Shown: piece by piece, positions 1 through 9,456 of the stretch
Layout: each line of letters opens with the position of its first letter
How positions within the stretch are numbered: position 1 is the stretch's first letter
Assembly: GCA_023382975.1 (NCBI GenBank)
Contig: JAHDXO010000042.1
Location: 33,472 to 97,471, forward strand
Source: Pirellulaceae bacterium
GTDB lineage: Bacteria > Planctomycetota > Planctomycetia > Pirellulales > Pirellulaceae
DNA: 64,000 nt
Reading direction: 5' to 3'
The notes under the pieces: model-generated
What the model saw: the letters and a program-made list of their open reading frames with translations, nothing else
What the model was told of the DNA's origin: nothing
Databases searched by the model: none
Translations under genes and position numbers: made by a program

Positions 1-743
1 ATTTGGCCGCGTGCTGCGAGCGGCGAGTTCGGAAGGTACACGCGGCGCATGGCGGCGTGCTGAAAGCAGCCGTAGTCGACGCCCAAAAACAACTGGTCCA
101 CCAGTTCCTCGGAACGATGCTCGGGGCCGATCGGCTCGCAGCAATAGTACCAGTCCAGGCCGGCGTCCTTGATGGTTCGAATCGTGCGTTTTCGCTCTTC
201 CGGGTCCAAGGCGGTGTCCTCTCCCTCGCGCAGCCGGCAGACGTGATACGCTCCGTTGACTCCGGCGTCCCGCAATCCGTCCGCTTGGCAACGGTCGAAG
301 TCGCCGATATTGACCACAATCTGCGGCTGATCGGGCATCCTGTCGCGAATGGTGCGGACGACATCGACCAGACGGTCGAATTGGAACTTGTGCATCGTCA
401 TCAGGAACAGCGCGTAGAGGTCGCCGGACATGGTGAACCGCTCCGCAGCGTCCATAATCTCTTCGATCGTCATGGTGCTCGGCTCGAAGTCCGTGTGCTC
501 TTCGCCGAAGCTGCAGAATTTGCACTGGCCCGGACACGCATCGATTTCGATCCCGATCTGCCCGAGGATGATGCCTTCGTTGCCGAACCGTTGCCGGCTG
601 ATGCCGTCGGCCACGCCTCGGATCATACCCGCTTCCTGGGATGTCGCCGCGCAGTCGAGCATCGTTCGGCAATCCTCCCTTGAAGGAGCAGTGCCCTCGA
701 GTGCTCGGTCAAGGATCGCAGAAATCGTCTTGTCAATCTTCAT
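1..743 (-). CDS. Radical SAM enzyme, biotin synthase/HydE-like (partial)
   Basis: The gene starts at ATG 743 and leaves the window at the left edge after 247 codons, so its C-terminus is not seen. The iron-sulfur signature CPGQCKFC gives cysteines at about residues 70, 74 and 77 (CxxxCxxC), the radical SAM pattern. The order that follows (a TMTIEEI segment, VVNIGDFD, then YYCCEPIGPEH) resembles the biotin synthase/HydE TIM barrel. By family it should bind a 4Fe-4S cluster and S-adenosylmethionine in the cytoplasm; the substrate cannot be told. Its start overlaps the stop of the upstream beta-helix gene as ATGA (740-743), so the two are probably translationally coupled. That coupling to a sugar-polymer gene argues against plain biotin synthesis, but this is inference. 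Confidence 0.85.
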   Translation of the reverse strand, partial: MKIDKTISAILDRALEGTAPSREDCRTMLDCAATSQEAGMIRGVADGISRQRFGNEGIILGQIGIEIDACPGQCKFCSFGEEHTDFEPSTMTIEEIMDAAERFTMSGDLYALFLMTMHKFQFDRLVDVVRTIRDRMPDQPQIVVNIGDFDRCQADGLRDAGVNGAYHVCRLREGEDTALDPEERKRTIRTIKDAGLDWYYCCEPIGPEHRSEELVDQLFLGVDYGCFQHAAMRRVYLPNSPLAARGQ

Positions 744-3193
744 CTTCTCTCCACTTCTTTTTGGGCGGACAAACGGATCGGCAGTTCGCGGACGACGGGG
801 ATATTGGCCTTCTGCCACTCGTAGATCGACGGAACGTCCGGCGCGGGACGCGGCGGCGTTGTGTCGGGCAGGGGAAGCAGACGATTGCCCTGATCCACGG
901 CCAGGTTGGCGGCGCCGGCGTAGATGTCGGGGGCGCCGTGGATCGTGTTGTCGATCAGTTCCACGCCCACACAGTCGGGCGTCGCCAAGTGGATGCCGGG
1001 GGAGCGGCCGTCCTGGATGACAAACACGTTGCCGCGGACGATGTGGTCGAAACTGACGGTCTTGGCAAACACGCCACGGCCCCGCTCGACCACGAAGCGG
1101 TTGTGCAGGATGAGCCAATTCTCGTTCATGCCCCCGATCCACAGACCGTCCCGTTCGGACAGGCTGTCGCAGTTATAGACCACGTTGCGCGGGCCGTTGG
1201 GACCATGTGCGGTGTCTTCGGGCGGGGATGCCCACATGCCGTAGCCGTAACCGCCGTGGCCGCGCCGGGACTCGACGACGCAGTTCTCGAAGAGATTCTC
1301 GTTGGTCCAGCCCGCGTGCCACTGAGCGTCGCTGTTGTGGAACACGCCGTTGCGGATCACATTGCCGCTGGCCGACCACTGGACCAGCGGCGCATGCCGG
1401 TAGTTGAAGGACTCGACGTTCTCCATCAGGCAGTCCCACGAGTGCTGCCAGCCCACATACGCTGTGCCGCCGCCGCCTTTGAACAAGGCGTCGTCGAACA
1501 CACAATCGCGAATCTCGCACCATTTGCCGGTGACGGTGTAGATCGGAAAGCGACCTGTCATGCGCACCTTGACGCCGCGAGCCCAACAATTCCAGGCGTT
1601 ATTGAACTGGATCGTGTTGATCCACAGATTGTCGGTCTGCTCGATTTCCAAATCCTCGACTCCGCACCACTCGATGGGATTCATCTTTCGCACGTAGCTG
1701 CCGTCGATCACGGGAAACTCGATGCGGAGCGGCTGCTCCAGACGCACGCGGCTGCCTTGGACCTCGACGACTCGCACGGCATAGCAGCGGTAACTGCCCC
1801 AAAGGCATCGATTCTGGGTCAGTTTCTTCCAACGCTCGGTAGCCGGTCCGTCCACGAACAGCTTGTCGCCCGATGCGAGACCGGTGGTGGATTCCAAGTC
1901 GAGCCACAGATCGCCGCGCCGGCCATCCTGGGCCAGTTTGATCGGCGGTCCGTGGGAGCCGCCGGCGAAGAGAATCGCCGCCTCGGGCGAGGGCACGGGA
2001 TCGCGCCGCAAATCGCGCTTCGGGCTCACGGAAACGGACAACGTGCGTGCGGGAGACCCATCGTTGTATTCGGCGACGGCACGCAATTCGACTTGGTCAC
2101 CCGCTCCTTGTTGGAACAGCGGCTGCAAGGGCACACCGACGCGGAAGCTGTTGCCCGAATGCTGGCCGCGTTGCCACTGACGGAGCAGCGTGTCGCCGGC
2201 ATAAACTCGCACGGTCTCCAGCCCGCGAGGCAAGGCGTGGAGTTCGATCAGATCGCCGGGAGCGACCGTTCGGTCTTCGGCCAGGCCGTAGAAACGGATT
2301 CCGGATGGGGGCAGTCCGTACCGGAACACGACCTTCGTTCGATCCATTCCCGCTCCCCGAATCACGACGAGGTTGTGCGAGACGTTGACGGGATGGTCCA
2401 GATGGTACGTGCCGGGGCCGAGCAGAACCGCGCCGCCGCCGGCCGCACCGACCTGCGCGCAGGCGGCTGCCAAGGCGCCGGCATCGTCCTGTCCATCGTC
2501 GGCTCGGCCGCCGAAATCATCGATCTTGGCGGCGACCGGCGTGTCGGGGATGCCACCGTCCACGCCCACTCGAGTCCAGTTCGGATAGACGATCCCGTCG
2601 GGGCCGAGCACGTCGGCCGCGGTGAGGGGATCGCCGGGTTTCCGTTTGTAGTCCGCCTTCCACGGCGGCTCGGGGCTGTCGGAGAGGACCGCGAACTCGA
2701 GCGCGTCCAAATAGCCCGTCACATTCGCCGCGTTGTAGCTGTGAAAGGAAAGTTCCAACTCGGCACACTCGGGCCGTGTGAAAAACGTGCGGGAAAACGG
2801 CAGCCACTTTCGCTCGCTGCCATCCAGCCCCGCGACGTGCGACTCGCCGCTGATCCGTTCGCCCCGCGAGTTATACTGGACCACGTAGATCCCAAGTCCG
2901 GTGCCGCTGACCGGGAAATACTGGCCGCCAATGGCGACCACGGCCGCGCCGGCGAAGGGAACCCGTGTCGCGGTTGCTTGGGATCCGGCTTTGTCGCTGG
3001 AGTCCACGATCTTCAGCGAATGTTTGCCAGAGTACGCCTGCTCGTCGCTCAGGCTGGTCATCGATACCCCTTCTCGGATCGACCAGCCATCCAGCCCTTG
3101 CTCGAAATCCCCGTTCGGAACCGGGATGATTCGAGGCTCGGCCGCAACGCTCACGGAAAGTACGCCACAAAGAAAGACCATGGAAATCGACAT
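740..3193 (-). CDS. Exported beta-helix (pectate-lyase-like) protein
   Basis: An 817-residue protein with an N-terminal signal peptide (MSISMVFLCGVLSVSVAAEP, likely cut near residue 19). Residues about 27-170 look like a carbohydrate-binding beta-sandwich (NGDFEQGLDGW). At about 222-275 is the entry of a pectate-lyase-type right-handed beta-helix (DDFGGRADDGQDD, then GGGAVLLGPGTYHL). The rest has beta-helix repeats such as GNVIRNGVFHNS and ENLFENCVVES, ending near residue 790. It probably acts on a polysaccharide in the periplasm or outside the cell; lyase activity is not proven. It lies 81 bases after the heparinase-like gene and overlaps the radical SAM start by 4 bases, so it sits in the middle of one operon. 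Many long open frames on the other strand here are only shadows. Confidence 0.85.
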   Translation of the reverse strand: MSISMVFLCGVLSVSVAAEPRIIPVPNGDFEQGLDGWSIREGVSMTSLSDEQAYSGKHSLKIVDSSDKAGSQATATRVPFAGAAVVAIGGQYFPVSGTGLGIYVVQYNSRGERISGESHVAGLDGSERKWLPFSRTFFTRPECAELELSFHSYNAANVTGYLDALEFAVLSDSPEPPWKADYKRKPGDPLTAADVLGPDGIVYPNWTRVGVDGGIPDTPVAAKIDDFGGRADDGQDDAGALAAACAQVGAAGGGAVLLGPGTYHLDHPVNVSHNLVVIRGAGMDRTKVVFRYGLPPSGIRFYGLAEDRTVAPGDLIELHALPRGLETVRVYAGDTLLRQWQRGQHSGNSFRVGVPLQPLFQQGAGDQVELRAVAEYNDGSPARTLSVSVSPKRDLRRDPVPSPEAAILFAGGSHGPPIKLAQDGRRGDLWLDLESTTGLASGDKLFVDGPATERWKKLTQNRCLWGSYRCYAVRVVEVQGSRVRLEQPLRIEFPVIDGSYVRKMNPIEWCGVEDLEIEQTDNLWINTIQFNNAWNCWARGVKVRMTGRFPIYTVTGKWCEIRDCVFDDALFKGGGGTAYVGWQHSWDCLMENVESFNYRHAPLVQWSASGNVIRNGVFHNSDAQWHAGWTNENLFENCVVESRRGHGGYGYGMWASPPEDTAHGPNGPRNVVYNCDSLSERDGLWIGGMNENWLILHNRFVVERGRGVFAKTVSFDHIVRGNVFVIQDGRSPGIHLATPDCVGVELIDNTIHGAPDIYAGAANLAVDQGNRLLPLPDTTPPRPAPDVPSIYEWQKANIPVVRELPIRLSAQKEVERR

Positions 3194-3274
3194 GCCGCGA
3201 TACCTCGTAGGTTGGAGATGGGAGAGGGGCTAGAAACCGTCCATGCATGCCAATCGACGTCCGCGTCCCGTGCG

Positions 3275-5158
3275 TTACTGAGATCCTTCCGGGGTCAGCC
3301 GTACTTCAATCCGCACGTTGGCGACGTCGGGCAGATGGATCGCGAGTTTCCGGCGGTCGGCGTTGCTGGCTTGCTTTTCGGGATTGGGCGAGGTGGGGAA
3401 GGGAGCTGCCGGCAGAACGTCGAAACGGGCATCCGGCGGCGCGAGAATCTCTGCGCGTAGTCGTTTGCCGTCCTGCGTGAGCACGGCTTTGGAACCGTCG
3501 GTCTTGACTTCGGCGGTCGTGTGCATGAACCACCAGAGGTCGTTGGGGCGGTTCGCCGCAACTTGGTCGGTGATCAACACGGCCTTGCGATCGAGCATGG
3601 CGAACGAACGCGTCACCTGCTGCGCGTGCTCGGCGTAGGCCGGCGTCAGGTCGATCACGGCTTTCGCCTCGGCGGGGCGCGACTGAAACTCGACGATCTT
3701 CGCCACGGCCTTGGGATCTTGATCGGGACCGTGGCCGGGGTTGAACATCAGAGTGTTGTGCCCTTCGGCTCGGATCCGGTAGTAGTGCCAGCGCGGATTG
3801 TGGTGTCGGTGGCTCTGGTAGGTTTCCCGTTCGGTGCCCGAATCGATCGCCCAGCGGACGCCGTCGGCTTCGAGGATAAAGCTGCCCAAATCAAGGTGCC
3901 GATGGTTGCCGAGATTCGAGGTGTCGCCCGCTTGGACGGCCAGAACGAGCGCGCGGGGATCGGCCCAGGAGCTGCGCATCGAGGCGGTTTCCGCGTGACG
4001 AAAATGCTTGTCCAGCGGAATCGTCGCCGGGTCGAACGTCCGCCCGCTGTCGTCGTACCAAAGCAGATCGAACACGCCGCCGTTGCGTTTCGCGTCGGCC
4101 AATTCGCTGGTGCGAAACCAACTGTACCGCGGGATGCCGTATCTTCGTCCCATCCACGTGTGTTGGGGAGTGGACATTCGCGAAACGCCGCAGTCCGCGA
4201 AGTTGAACGACACGCGGTCCGCGCCCGAGAGGTACAGGTGGTAGTCGCCGCTTTGTGCAAAGCCGTCGACGTCGGCCAATCCGAAGTCGGTGCCCAGGGC
4301 GGTTTCCAACGCTTCCATCATCAACACGTTGTAGCGTGAACCGTAACTCCAATACGTCACGCCCTCGGTCCCCGCGCCGTCGGGACGATACTCGGCCATC
4401 GCCAACGGCACGCTCTTGACGGCGTGGTACACGATCTGGCCGGCCAAGTCAGGCTCGTCCTCGGCCACGGCCAGGGCTCCCAGAACCAGTCCGCCGTTGC
4501 ACACTTGGTTCCAGTTGTTGTGGCCCGTGTGCCAGCCGCGGTCCCGGTTGTAGACCTGAAGTCCGGGCTGCAATCCGAGCTGAACAATCGCTTCGCGGAG
4601 CGTCTGGCGTTGCGCGTCGGTCCAATGGCCATAAAGCCAGTCGTAGCCGATCGCCAGTCCGTAGGTCATTTCCGCCGTGTCCAGGAAGTGACTCGGGTTC
4701 CAGTCCTTGAATGCTGCAGCCGCTTCGAGTTCCTGCCAGAGACGGTCGGCAAAACGCCGATCGCCTTCCAGGAGAAACACCAGTCCCAGCGTCTCCGCGC
4801 GGGAATTCACCCGACGACTGACGCTCAGCAGACGGCGTCCGTCGGGGATCTCGTAGCGCGAAGGCTCGCGGCGGAGCAACGATACGGCTTCCGCGCGGAT
4901 CGCATCGTACCAGCGCTGCGCGTGCGGGTCGCGTTCCAAGCGGCTGCGGATCTGATCCAGTGTTTGCTCGCCCAGCAGCAATCGAGGACGCGCGGGACGC
5001 AGCGTCTTGAGGATCTGGTCGGCTGAAGGGACGGACAACTCAGCGTCCGCCGCCGGACAGTCAGCCGAGGCACACTGCCAACATGCCATAAGCAGGACGA
5101 TCAGGGTCTTGTGGACAAGTACTCGACAACGTGAGTTCCAACGAGGGCATCGCTTCAT
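3275..5158 (-). CDS. Heparinase II/III-family polysaccharide lyase
   Basis: A 627-residue exported protein. I chose ATG 5158 over the ATG at 5191 because GGGAGAG lies just upstream and because it begins a normal signal peptide (MKRC..., hydrophobic LIVLLMACW). Residues about 50-330 form an alpha-toroid with the conserved stretch GHNNWNQVCNGG. The C-terminal beta-sandwich has NLGNHRHLDLGSFIL, the hallmark of heparinase II/III-like proteins. The family cleaves uronic-acid-containing polymers (heparin/heparan, alginate) by beta-elimination; the polymer used here is unknown. It is co-directional with the beta-helix protein downstream and the DinB-like gene upstream, and fits a locus for degrading acidic polysaccharides. 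Confidence 0.88.
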   Translation of the reverse strand: MKRCPRWNSRCRVLVHKTLIVLLMACWQCASADCPAADAELSVPSADQILKTLRPARPRLLLGEQTLDQIRSRLERDPHAQRWYDAIRAEAVSLLRREPSRYEIPDGRRLLSVSRRVNSRAETLGLVFLLEGDRRFADRLWQELEAAAAFKDWNPSHFLDTAEMTYGLAIGYDWLYGHWTDAQRQTLREAIVQLGLQPGLQVYNRDRGWHTGHNNWNQVCNGGLVLGALAVAEDEPDLAGQIVYHAVKSVPLAMAEYRPDGAGTEGVTYWSYGSRYNVLMMEALETALGTDFGLADVDGFAQSGDYHLYLSGADRVSFNFADCGVSRMSTPQHTWMGRRYGIPRYSWFRTSELADAKRNGGVFDLLWYDDSGRTFDPATIPLDKHFRHAETASMRSSWADPRALVLAVQAGDTSNLGNHRHLDLGSFILEADGVRWAIDSGTERETYQSHRHHNPRWHYYRIRAEGHNTLMFNPGHGPDQDPKAVAKIVEFQSRPAEAKAVIDLTPAYAEHAQQVTRSFAMLDRKAVLITDQVAANRPNDLWWFMHTTAEVKTDGSKAVLTQDGKRLRAEILAPPDARFDVLPAAPFPTSPNPEKQASNADRRKLAIHLPDVANVRIEVRLTPEGSQ

Positions 5159-5240
5159 GTTTGTCTCTCCCAACGCGGGCTGTGGTCGCAATCAGGGTGG
5201 ATCGCGGGCGCCGAACGCGACTCAAGGGACGCTGGGTCCA

Positions 5241-5732
5241 TTAGATCAACACGGGTTTGCCCAACTGCCGCCTGACGACGGCGAACTGGCCCGCGTGCAT
5301 CATCGGATGCGTGCCGATCAGGGTGAACATGTGTCCGACGGTGGGAAAGTGCTCCCGGATCCATTCGGGCGCGGGCGCATCGAGTTGCTCGTCGGGAACG
5401 TCGCCGAGTGCGGCGAGCGTCGCGGCGCGGACCTGGGCCAGCAGTTCCAGGTAGTCCGCCTTGCTGCAGAACTTTCCGGGATCGTCTTCCCGACAAGTCT
5501 CTTTGGTATGCTTTTCGGCGAAGCCAGCGGGAAGTTGCGCCGCTCGGCCAGGACAGATCGATTCCAGAAGACTGACTTCCGAGCTGATCAGGTGTCCCAG
5601 TTGCCACGCCAGATGGTTGCAGTCCTGCTGAGGCCGATGCATCAGGTCGTCGTCGCTCAAGTCGCTGACGTACGTGTTCAGAACGAAAAGTCCCATGTCC
5701 ATCGCCGCTCGCAGAGCTTCCTTGGTGTTCAT
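5241..5732 (-). CDS. DinB-like metal-binding four-helix protein
   Basis: A 163-residue protein of DinB/DUF664-like size. It has the spaced histidines typical of this fold: CNHLAWQLGHL (H40, H47) and THPMMHAGQFA near residues 135-145. These usually bind a divalent metal in the middle of a four-helix bundle. DinB-fold proteins include thiol-dependent transferases (bacillithiol, mycothiol or glutathione users), but most are uncharacterised, so no reaction is assigned. It is the first gene of the minus-strand group and ends 82 bases before the heparinase-like gene. Its upstream region (5733-5955) is shared with the divergent gene at 5956. Confidence 0.8.
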   Translation of the reverse strand: MNTKEALRAAMDMGLFVLNTYVSDLSDDDLMHRPQQDCNHLAWQLGHLISSEVSLLESICPGRAAQLPAGFAEKHTKETCREDDPGKFCSKADYLELLAQVRAATLAALGDVPDEQLDAPAPEWIREHFPTVGHMFTLIGTHPMMHAGQFAVVRRQLGKPVLI

Positions 5733-5955
5733 TTCCTTCGTCCTCAGGGTTGTCGCTGGAATGTTCGGAATGGACCCGAATGCCCGGGACCATTTCCGCG
5801 TTCAGCGTATCGACCGAAAAACGGCAAGGCAACACCCCTGACGTGGCGGCGGCGAGTCGCACGATCCGAACCGGGACCATCGGTCGCAATCGCTTTGGAA
5901 CATGCGTTCGATGTGGTATGTTGGTCCCGTGGTTGGATACATGGAAGGAGTGTCG

Positions 5956-8900
5956 ATGCGAACGCGAACGCTGTTTCTGCTTGGATCTCTGTGCATGGCG
6001 TTTTCCCCGTCGCCGGGTTCCGCGGCCGAGACGACCTTGCTGGTCCGTTGCGACGAGTTTCAATTCGCCGGCGGCTGGATGAATCTGGGCGATCATCTCC
6101 GGCCGAGCGATTCCCAGCCGCAGGTCACCGACGCCATGACGGCGATCCAGGTGCCAAGCGGTGGAACGTTCCACGTTTGGGCACGTTCGAAGGACTTTGC
6201 CACGTACATGCCCCGGACCAGGCGATACCTGGTCGTGGTCGACGGCGCGCCGTTGCCCGAGCAGGGCGGCAAGCACGGCGGCGAAGGCTGGGCCTGGGAG
6301 AAGGTGGGGGCGGTGGAGCTGGAGGCGGGTGAGCACATGCTCGGATTGCGAGCATTGGCCAGCCGCTACGCGCGGTGTTCCCATCTGCTGCTGACCACAA
6401 CGGCCATCGACCCGAATCGCGCAGCGCTTTCCGCACTCGCGAAATGGCGGATTCGCCCGCTGCGCATTGCGGTGGCCGATCCGCGCGACCTTCCCGCCCA
6501 TCCGCCGTTGAATCAAGACGCTCCCGCCACCACGCTCGCTACGCTGGAGAACGATCACGTGCGGGTCACTTTCCGCGGCCAACCGGACGCGACGGGAGCC
6601 GTTCAAATTGTTCGCGAAACTGCCTTGAAGACGGGCGACCAGTGGTACGGCGTCCCCGCCGCTGTCGGGGACGAACGCATCTTCATCCTCTACGCGAAAG
6701 AATGCGAAGCCGTGTACCAGCAAGGGCGCCCCGTTTGGAGCGAGAACCGTGCGCCGGCGACTGTGCAAGTGGGCGGCCACGAGCACGCGGTCCAGTTTGG
6801 CAGCGAGAATCCGTACACGGCGGGCGAAATGCACTTGCTGGTCGGGCGTGCCGCTCGCCAAGTCGATGAGCACACCGTCGAGGTTCAGTACGTTGCGGCC
6901 AGCGGCATCACGGCTCGCGGCCGTTGGCGTCTGTCGCCGGCGAACGACGATGAAGCGATCGGCCTCGTGCCGGAAACAACCGGCGAGAGCACCGGGGATC
7001 GGGCAACTCGCGAGACGTTGGCGACGGTTTCGCCGCTGCCTTGGCGCGGGGATGTGCAATTCGAGCTTGCCTTTGCGGCTTCGGCCGACGGATTCTACTC
7101 GGCCGGCGTGTGCCCGGTGGCGAGCGTGCCGCCCGAGCGAACTCGATTCGTCCAACTCCCGCCGCTGTTCCAATTCCAGCGTTTGCCCCTGCAGCCCTGC
7201 ATGCTTACCGACGTCATCACGCCCCATGCGATGGCGTTGGCCGAAGTGGTAATGGAGCCAGACCGGCCGCCGCTGTGTCTGGCGGTCACTGCGGAGCCAG
7301 CGGAACTGCCGCTGCGTTGGCCGACGGCGAAAGACGGCGTCTACGGCTTCAGTCTCTTGAATGCCGAGGGGCGGGTGCAGCCATCGAGTTTCTCGCCCGT
7401 GTTGGGTTTCGAGGGCTCGTTGTGCCGGGCCGGCCAGCAACGGACGGTCCGCTGGCGCATTCTGGTGATGCCGGGCGATTGGACCGCCGGGCTGGAGTAC
7501 GTGTCTGGGCAGATCATGCAGGTGCCCGACTACCGCCGCCCCATCCACGCCTCGCTCAGCCAGGCGGCCGTGAACATGATCGATCTGATGCGTGATGCCG
7601 ACGCGGCGGGCTGGGACGCCGAGTTGAAGGGATTCTACAACATCGAGATGGTCGAGACGGTGACGCACGCTTCGCCGCTGACCGTGGTCTCGGCCGCGTT
7701 GTTGGCCCGCGACGAGCAGATGTACGCGACCCGCGCACTGCCGACGATCGAGTCCATGTTGACGCGCCCCAGCGCCCACTGGGCTCGCCCCCGCGACGGA
7801 TCGGTGCCGCTGAGCGTTCCCAACCGGTTCTACGGCACGCCGTTCTGGCAGGGGCTTCATTCGCTGCTGGGCGAACTGAATCCCTGGCTGCTCGAGTTTG
7901 CATTGCCCGGCGGCAACGTGGTCCACTCGTCGGCGTACAACAGTTCGCCGCGCTGGTCGTCGTTGCTGGCCGCGTACCGGTTGAACCCAACCGCCGAACG
8001 ACTGGCCGAAGTCGAACGCGAGGCCGAGGCGTTTCTGGAGAAGGAGGTCTACGGTCGTCGCGAAGACGTTGTGCCGTTTGAAAATTTCTACAACATCCAT
8101 TTCTATCCTTACTGGTGGGATCTGCTTGAGTTGTACGAGCTGACCGGTCGGCAACGTTACCTGACGGCGGCCGAAGAGTGCGCGTTTCACACGATCGCCG
8201 GACTGTGGTCGCATCCCGCCGTGCCCGCGGATGAGATGACGATCCATCCCGACGGCCAGCACGGCGGGCTCAGTATTGTCTGGTGGAAGGACGCCGAGCG
8301 TTATCGGTTGGGCGATCCCCGTTCGCCCGGCGACACACCCACGAAGCAAGTTCCCGCGTGGTGGGTGGCCCGACTTGGGCTCGGGCTGGAGCAGCCTTCG
8401 ACGTACTTCACGGCGGGCGGGCGAGGCGACGGCTTCATGCGCAACATCATGATGTCGGTCTGGGCGCCGCATCTGCTGCGTGTGCAGCGTCACACAGGAC
8501 GCGATATTTATCGCACCTATGCCCGCAATACGATCATCGGCCGATTCGCGAACTACCCAGGCTACTACCAAGTCGGCTACAGCGATCTGATGCTCGACCC
8601 GCAGTATCCATACCATGGCCCGGATGTCTCAGGAATCTACTACCACCACATCCCGCCTCATTTGGCGTTTTCGATCGACTACTTGGTGGCCCAAGCCGAG
8701 GAGCGTTCCGCGGGCCGTATCCGTTTTCCGTGGGTCATGCAGCAGGGTTACGCCTGGTTCTCCAACCGAGTGTACGGCGTGGCGGGCGGCGAAGTGTTCG
8801 GGCAGCCTGCCGGTCGCTTGTTGATGGACGGCCGGGCGGTTGAGGTCGCCGAGAAGGAGATCGACTGGTTGGCTGTGCGCAGCCGCGATCGTGTGTGGCT

Positions 8901-9456
8901 GATCCTGATGAGCCAGTCCGACGAGTCGCTTCGGCCGCGAGTGTCGCTCGATGCCGCTCGGCTGGGCCTTGTGGCCGACGCCCCAATCACGGTCTACACA
9001 CCCGATCGGCCCGCGGGCGAGGTGCATCCCGCCAAGGCGTTTGCGGAACTGACGGTCCCGCCGATGGGCCTGTTGGCCGTTGCCTTGCCGGCTGCCCAAC
9101 GCGACGAATTCCCCAAGCTGCCGCCGCTGACCGACGGGCACGTCGTACGCGACGCCGGCAAGTCTTGGGGAAAACTGCATGCCATGCGCATCCGGTCTCC
9201 GTTCGGGTCCGACTCGATCCTCGTGGCCTTGACGCACGGTCCGGCCGAAGGCGGTACGGTAACGTTGAGATTGGCCTCGCGCGAGGCACCGTTGGTCAAG
9301 GAGACCTTGCCGTACGAATTCTCGATCTACCCGTGGCCCATCGATCAACCGTGCGAACTGACCGTGGAGACCCGTATCGGAAAGAATGCAGCACCGGAGA
9401 CCATTGAGATTGTCCTGCCCGGCACGACTACGAACAGACAGGAGCAGTTGCCATGA
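5956..9456 (+). CDS. Large exported protein, possible alpha-toroid carbohydrate-active enzyme
   Basis: A 1,166-residue protein. I chose ATG 5956 because AAGGAG lies just upstream and because it opens a clean signal peptide (MRTRTLFLLGSLCMAFS, cut near PGSAAE). The ATG at 5902 would add an unlikely 18-residue leader. I do not recognise a named family with certainty. The N-terminal part is beta-rich; residues about 530-960 are helical and aromatic-rich (FENFYNIHFYPYWWDLLELYELTG, given here only as a region near residue 710), like six-hairpin glycosidases or lyases; the last 200 residues are again beta-rich. It overlaps the next gene (class II aldolase) by ATGA at 9453-9456, so breakdown of a polymer and cleavage of the resulting sugar are probably co-expressed. 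A minus-strand open frame of more than 1,100 codons across this gene is a GC-driven shadow. Confidence 0.75.
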   Translation: MRTRTLFLLGSLCMAFSPSPGSAAETTLLVRCDEFQFAGGWMNLGDHLRPSDSQPQVTDAMTAIQVPSGGTFHVWARSKDFATYMPRTRRYLVVVDGAPLPEQGGKHGGEGWAWEKVGAVELEAGEHMLGLRALASRYARCSHLLLTTTAIDPNRAALSALAKWRIRPLRIAVADPRDLPAHPPLNQDAPATTLATLENDHVRVTFRGQPDATGAVQIVRETALKTGDQWYGVPAAVGDERIFILYAKECEAVYQQGRPVWSENRAPATVQVGGHEHAVQFGSENPYTAGEMHLLVGRAARQVDEHTVEVQYVAASGITARGRWRLSPANDDEAIGLVPETTGESTGDRATRETLATVSPLPWRGDVQFELAFAASADGFYSAGVCPVASVPPERTRFVQLPPLFQFQRLPLQPCMLTDVITPHAMALAEVVMEPDRPPLCLAVTAEPAELPLRWPTAKDGVYGFSLLNAEGRVQPSSFSPVLGFEGSLCRAGQQRTVRWRILVMPGDWTAGLEYVSGQIMQVPDYRRPIHASLSQAAVNMIDLMRDADAAGWDAELKGFYNIEMVETVTHASPLTVVSAALLARDEQMYATRALPTIESMLTRPSAHWARPRDGSVPLSVPNRFYGTPFWQGLHSLLGELNPWLLEFALPGGNVVHSSAYNSSPRWSSLLAAYRLNPTAERLAEVEREAEAFLEKEVYGRREDVVPFENFYNIHFYPYWWDLLELYELTGRQRYLTAAEECAFHTIAGLWSHPAVPADEMTIHPDGQHGGLSIVWWKDAERYRLGDPRSPGDTPTKQVPAWWVARLGLGLEQPSTYFTAGGRGDGFMRNIMMSVWAPHLLRVQRHTGRDIYRTYARNTIIGRFANYPGYYQVGYSDLMLDPQYPYHGPDVSGIYYHHIPPHLAFSIDYLVAQAEERSAGRIRFPWVMQQGYAWFSNRVYGVAGGEVFGQPAGRLLMDGRAVEVAEKEIDWLAVRSRDRVWLILMSQSDESLRPRVSLDAARLGLVADAPITVYTPDRPAGEVHPAKAFAELTVPPMGLLAVALPAAQRDEFPKLPPLTDGHVVRDAGKSWGKLHAMRIRSPFGSDSILVALTHGPAEGGTVTLRLASREAPLVKETLPYEFSIYPWPIDQPCELTVETRIGKNAAPETIEIVLPGTTTNRQEQLP

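Noticed and set aside
641..3460. Plus-strand open frame of about 940 codons
   Set aside because: Antisense to the beta-helix gene and running past both its ends; no recognisable domain.
5155..8616. Minus-strand open frame of about 1,150 codons
   Set aside because: It lies opposite a real exported protein with signal peptide and ribosome site; its composition (Arg/His/Gln-rich, no motifs) is that of a GC-driven shadow.
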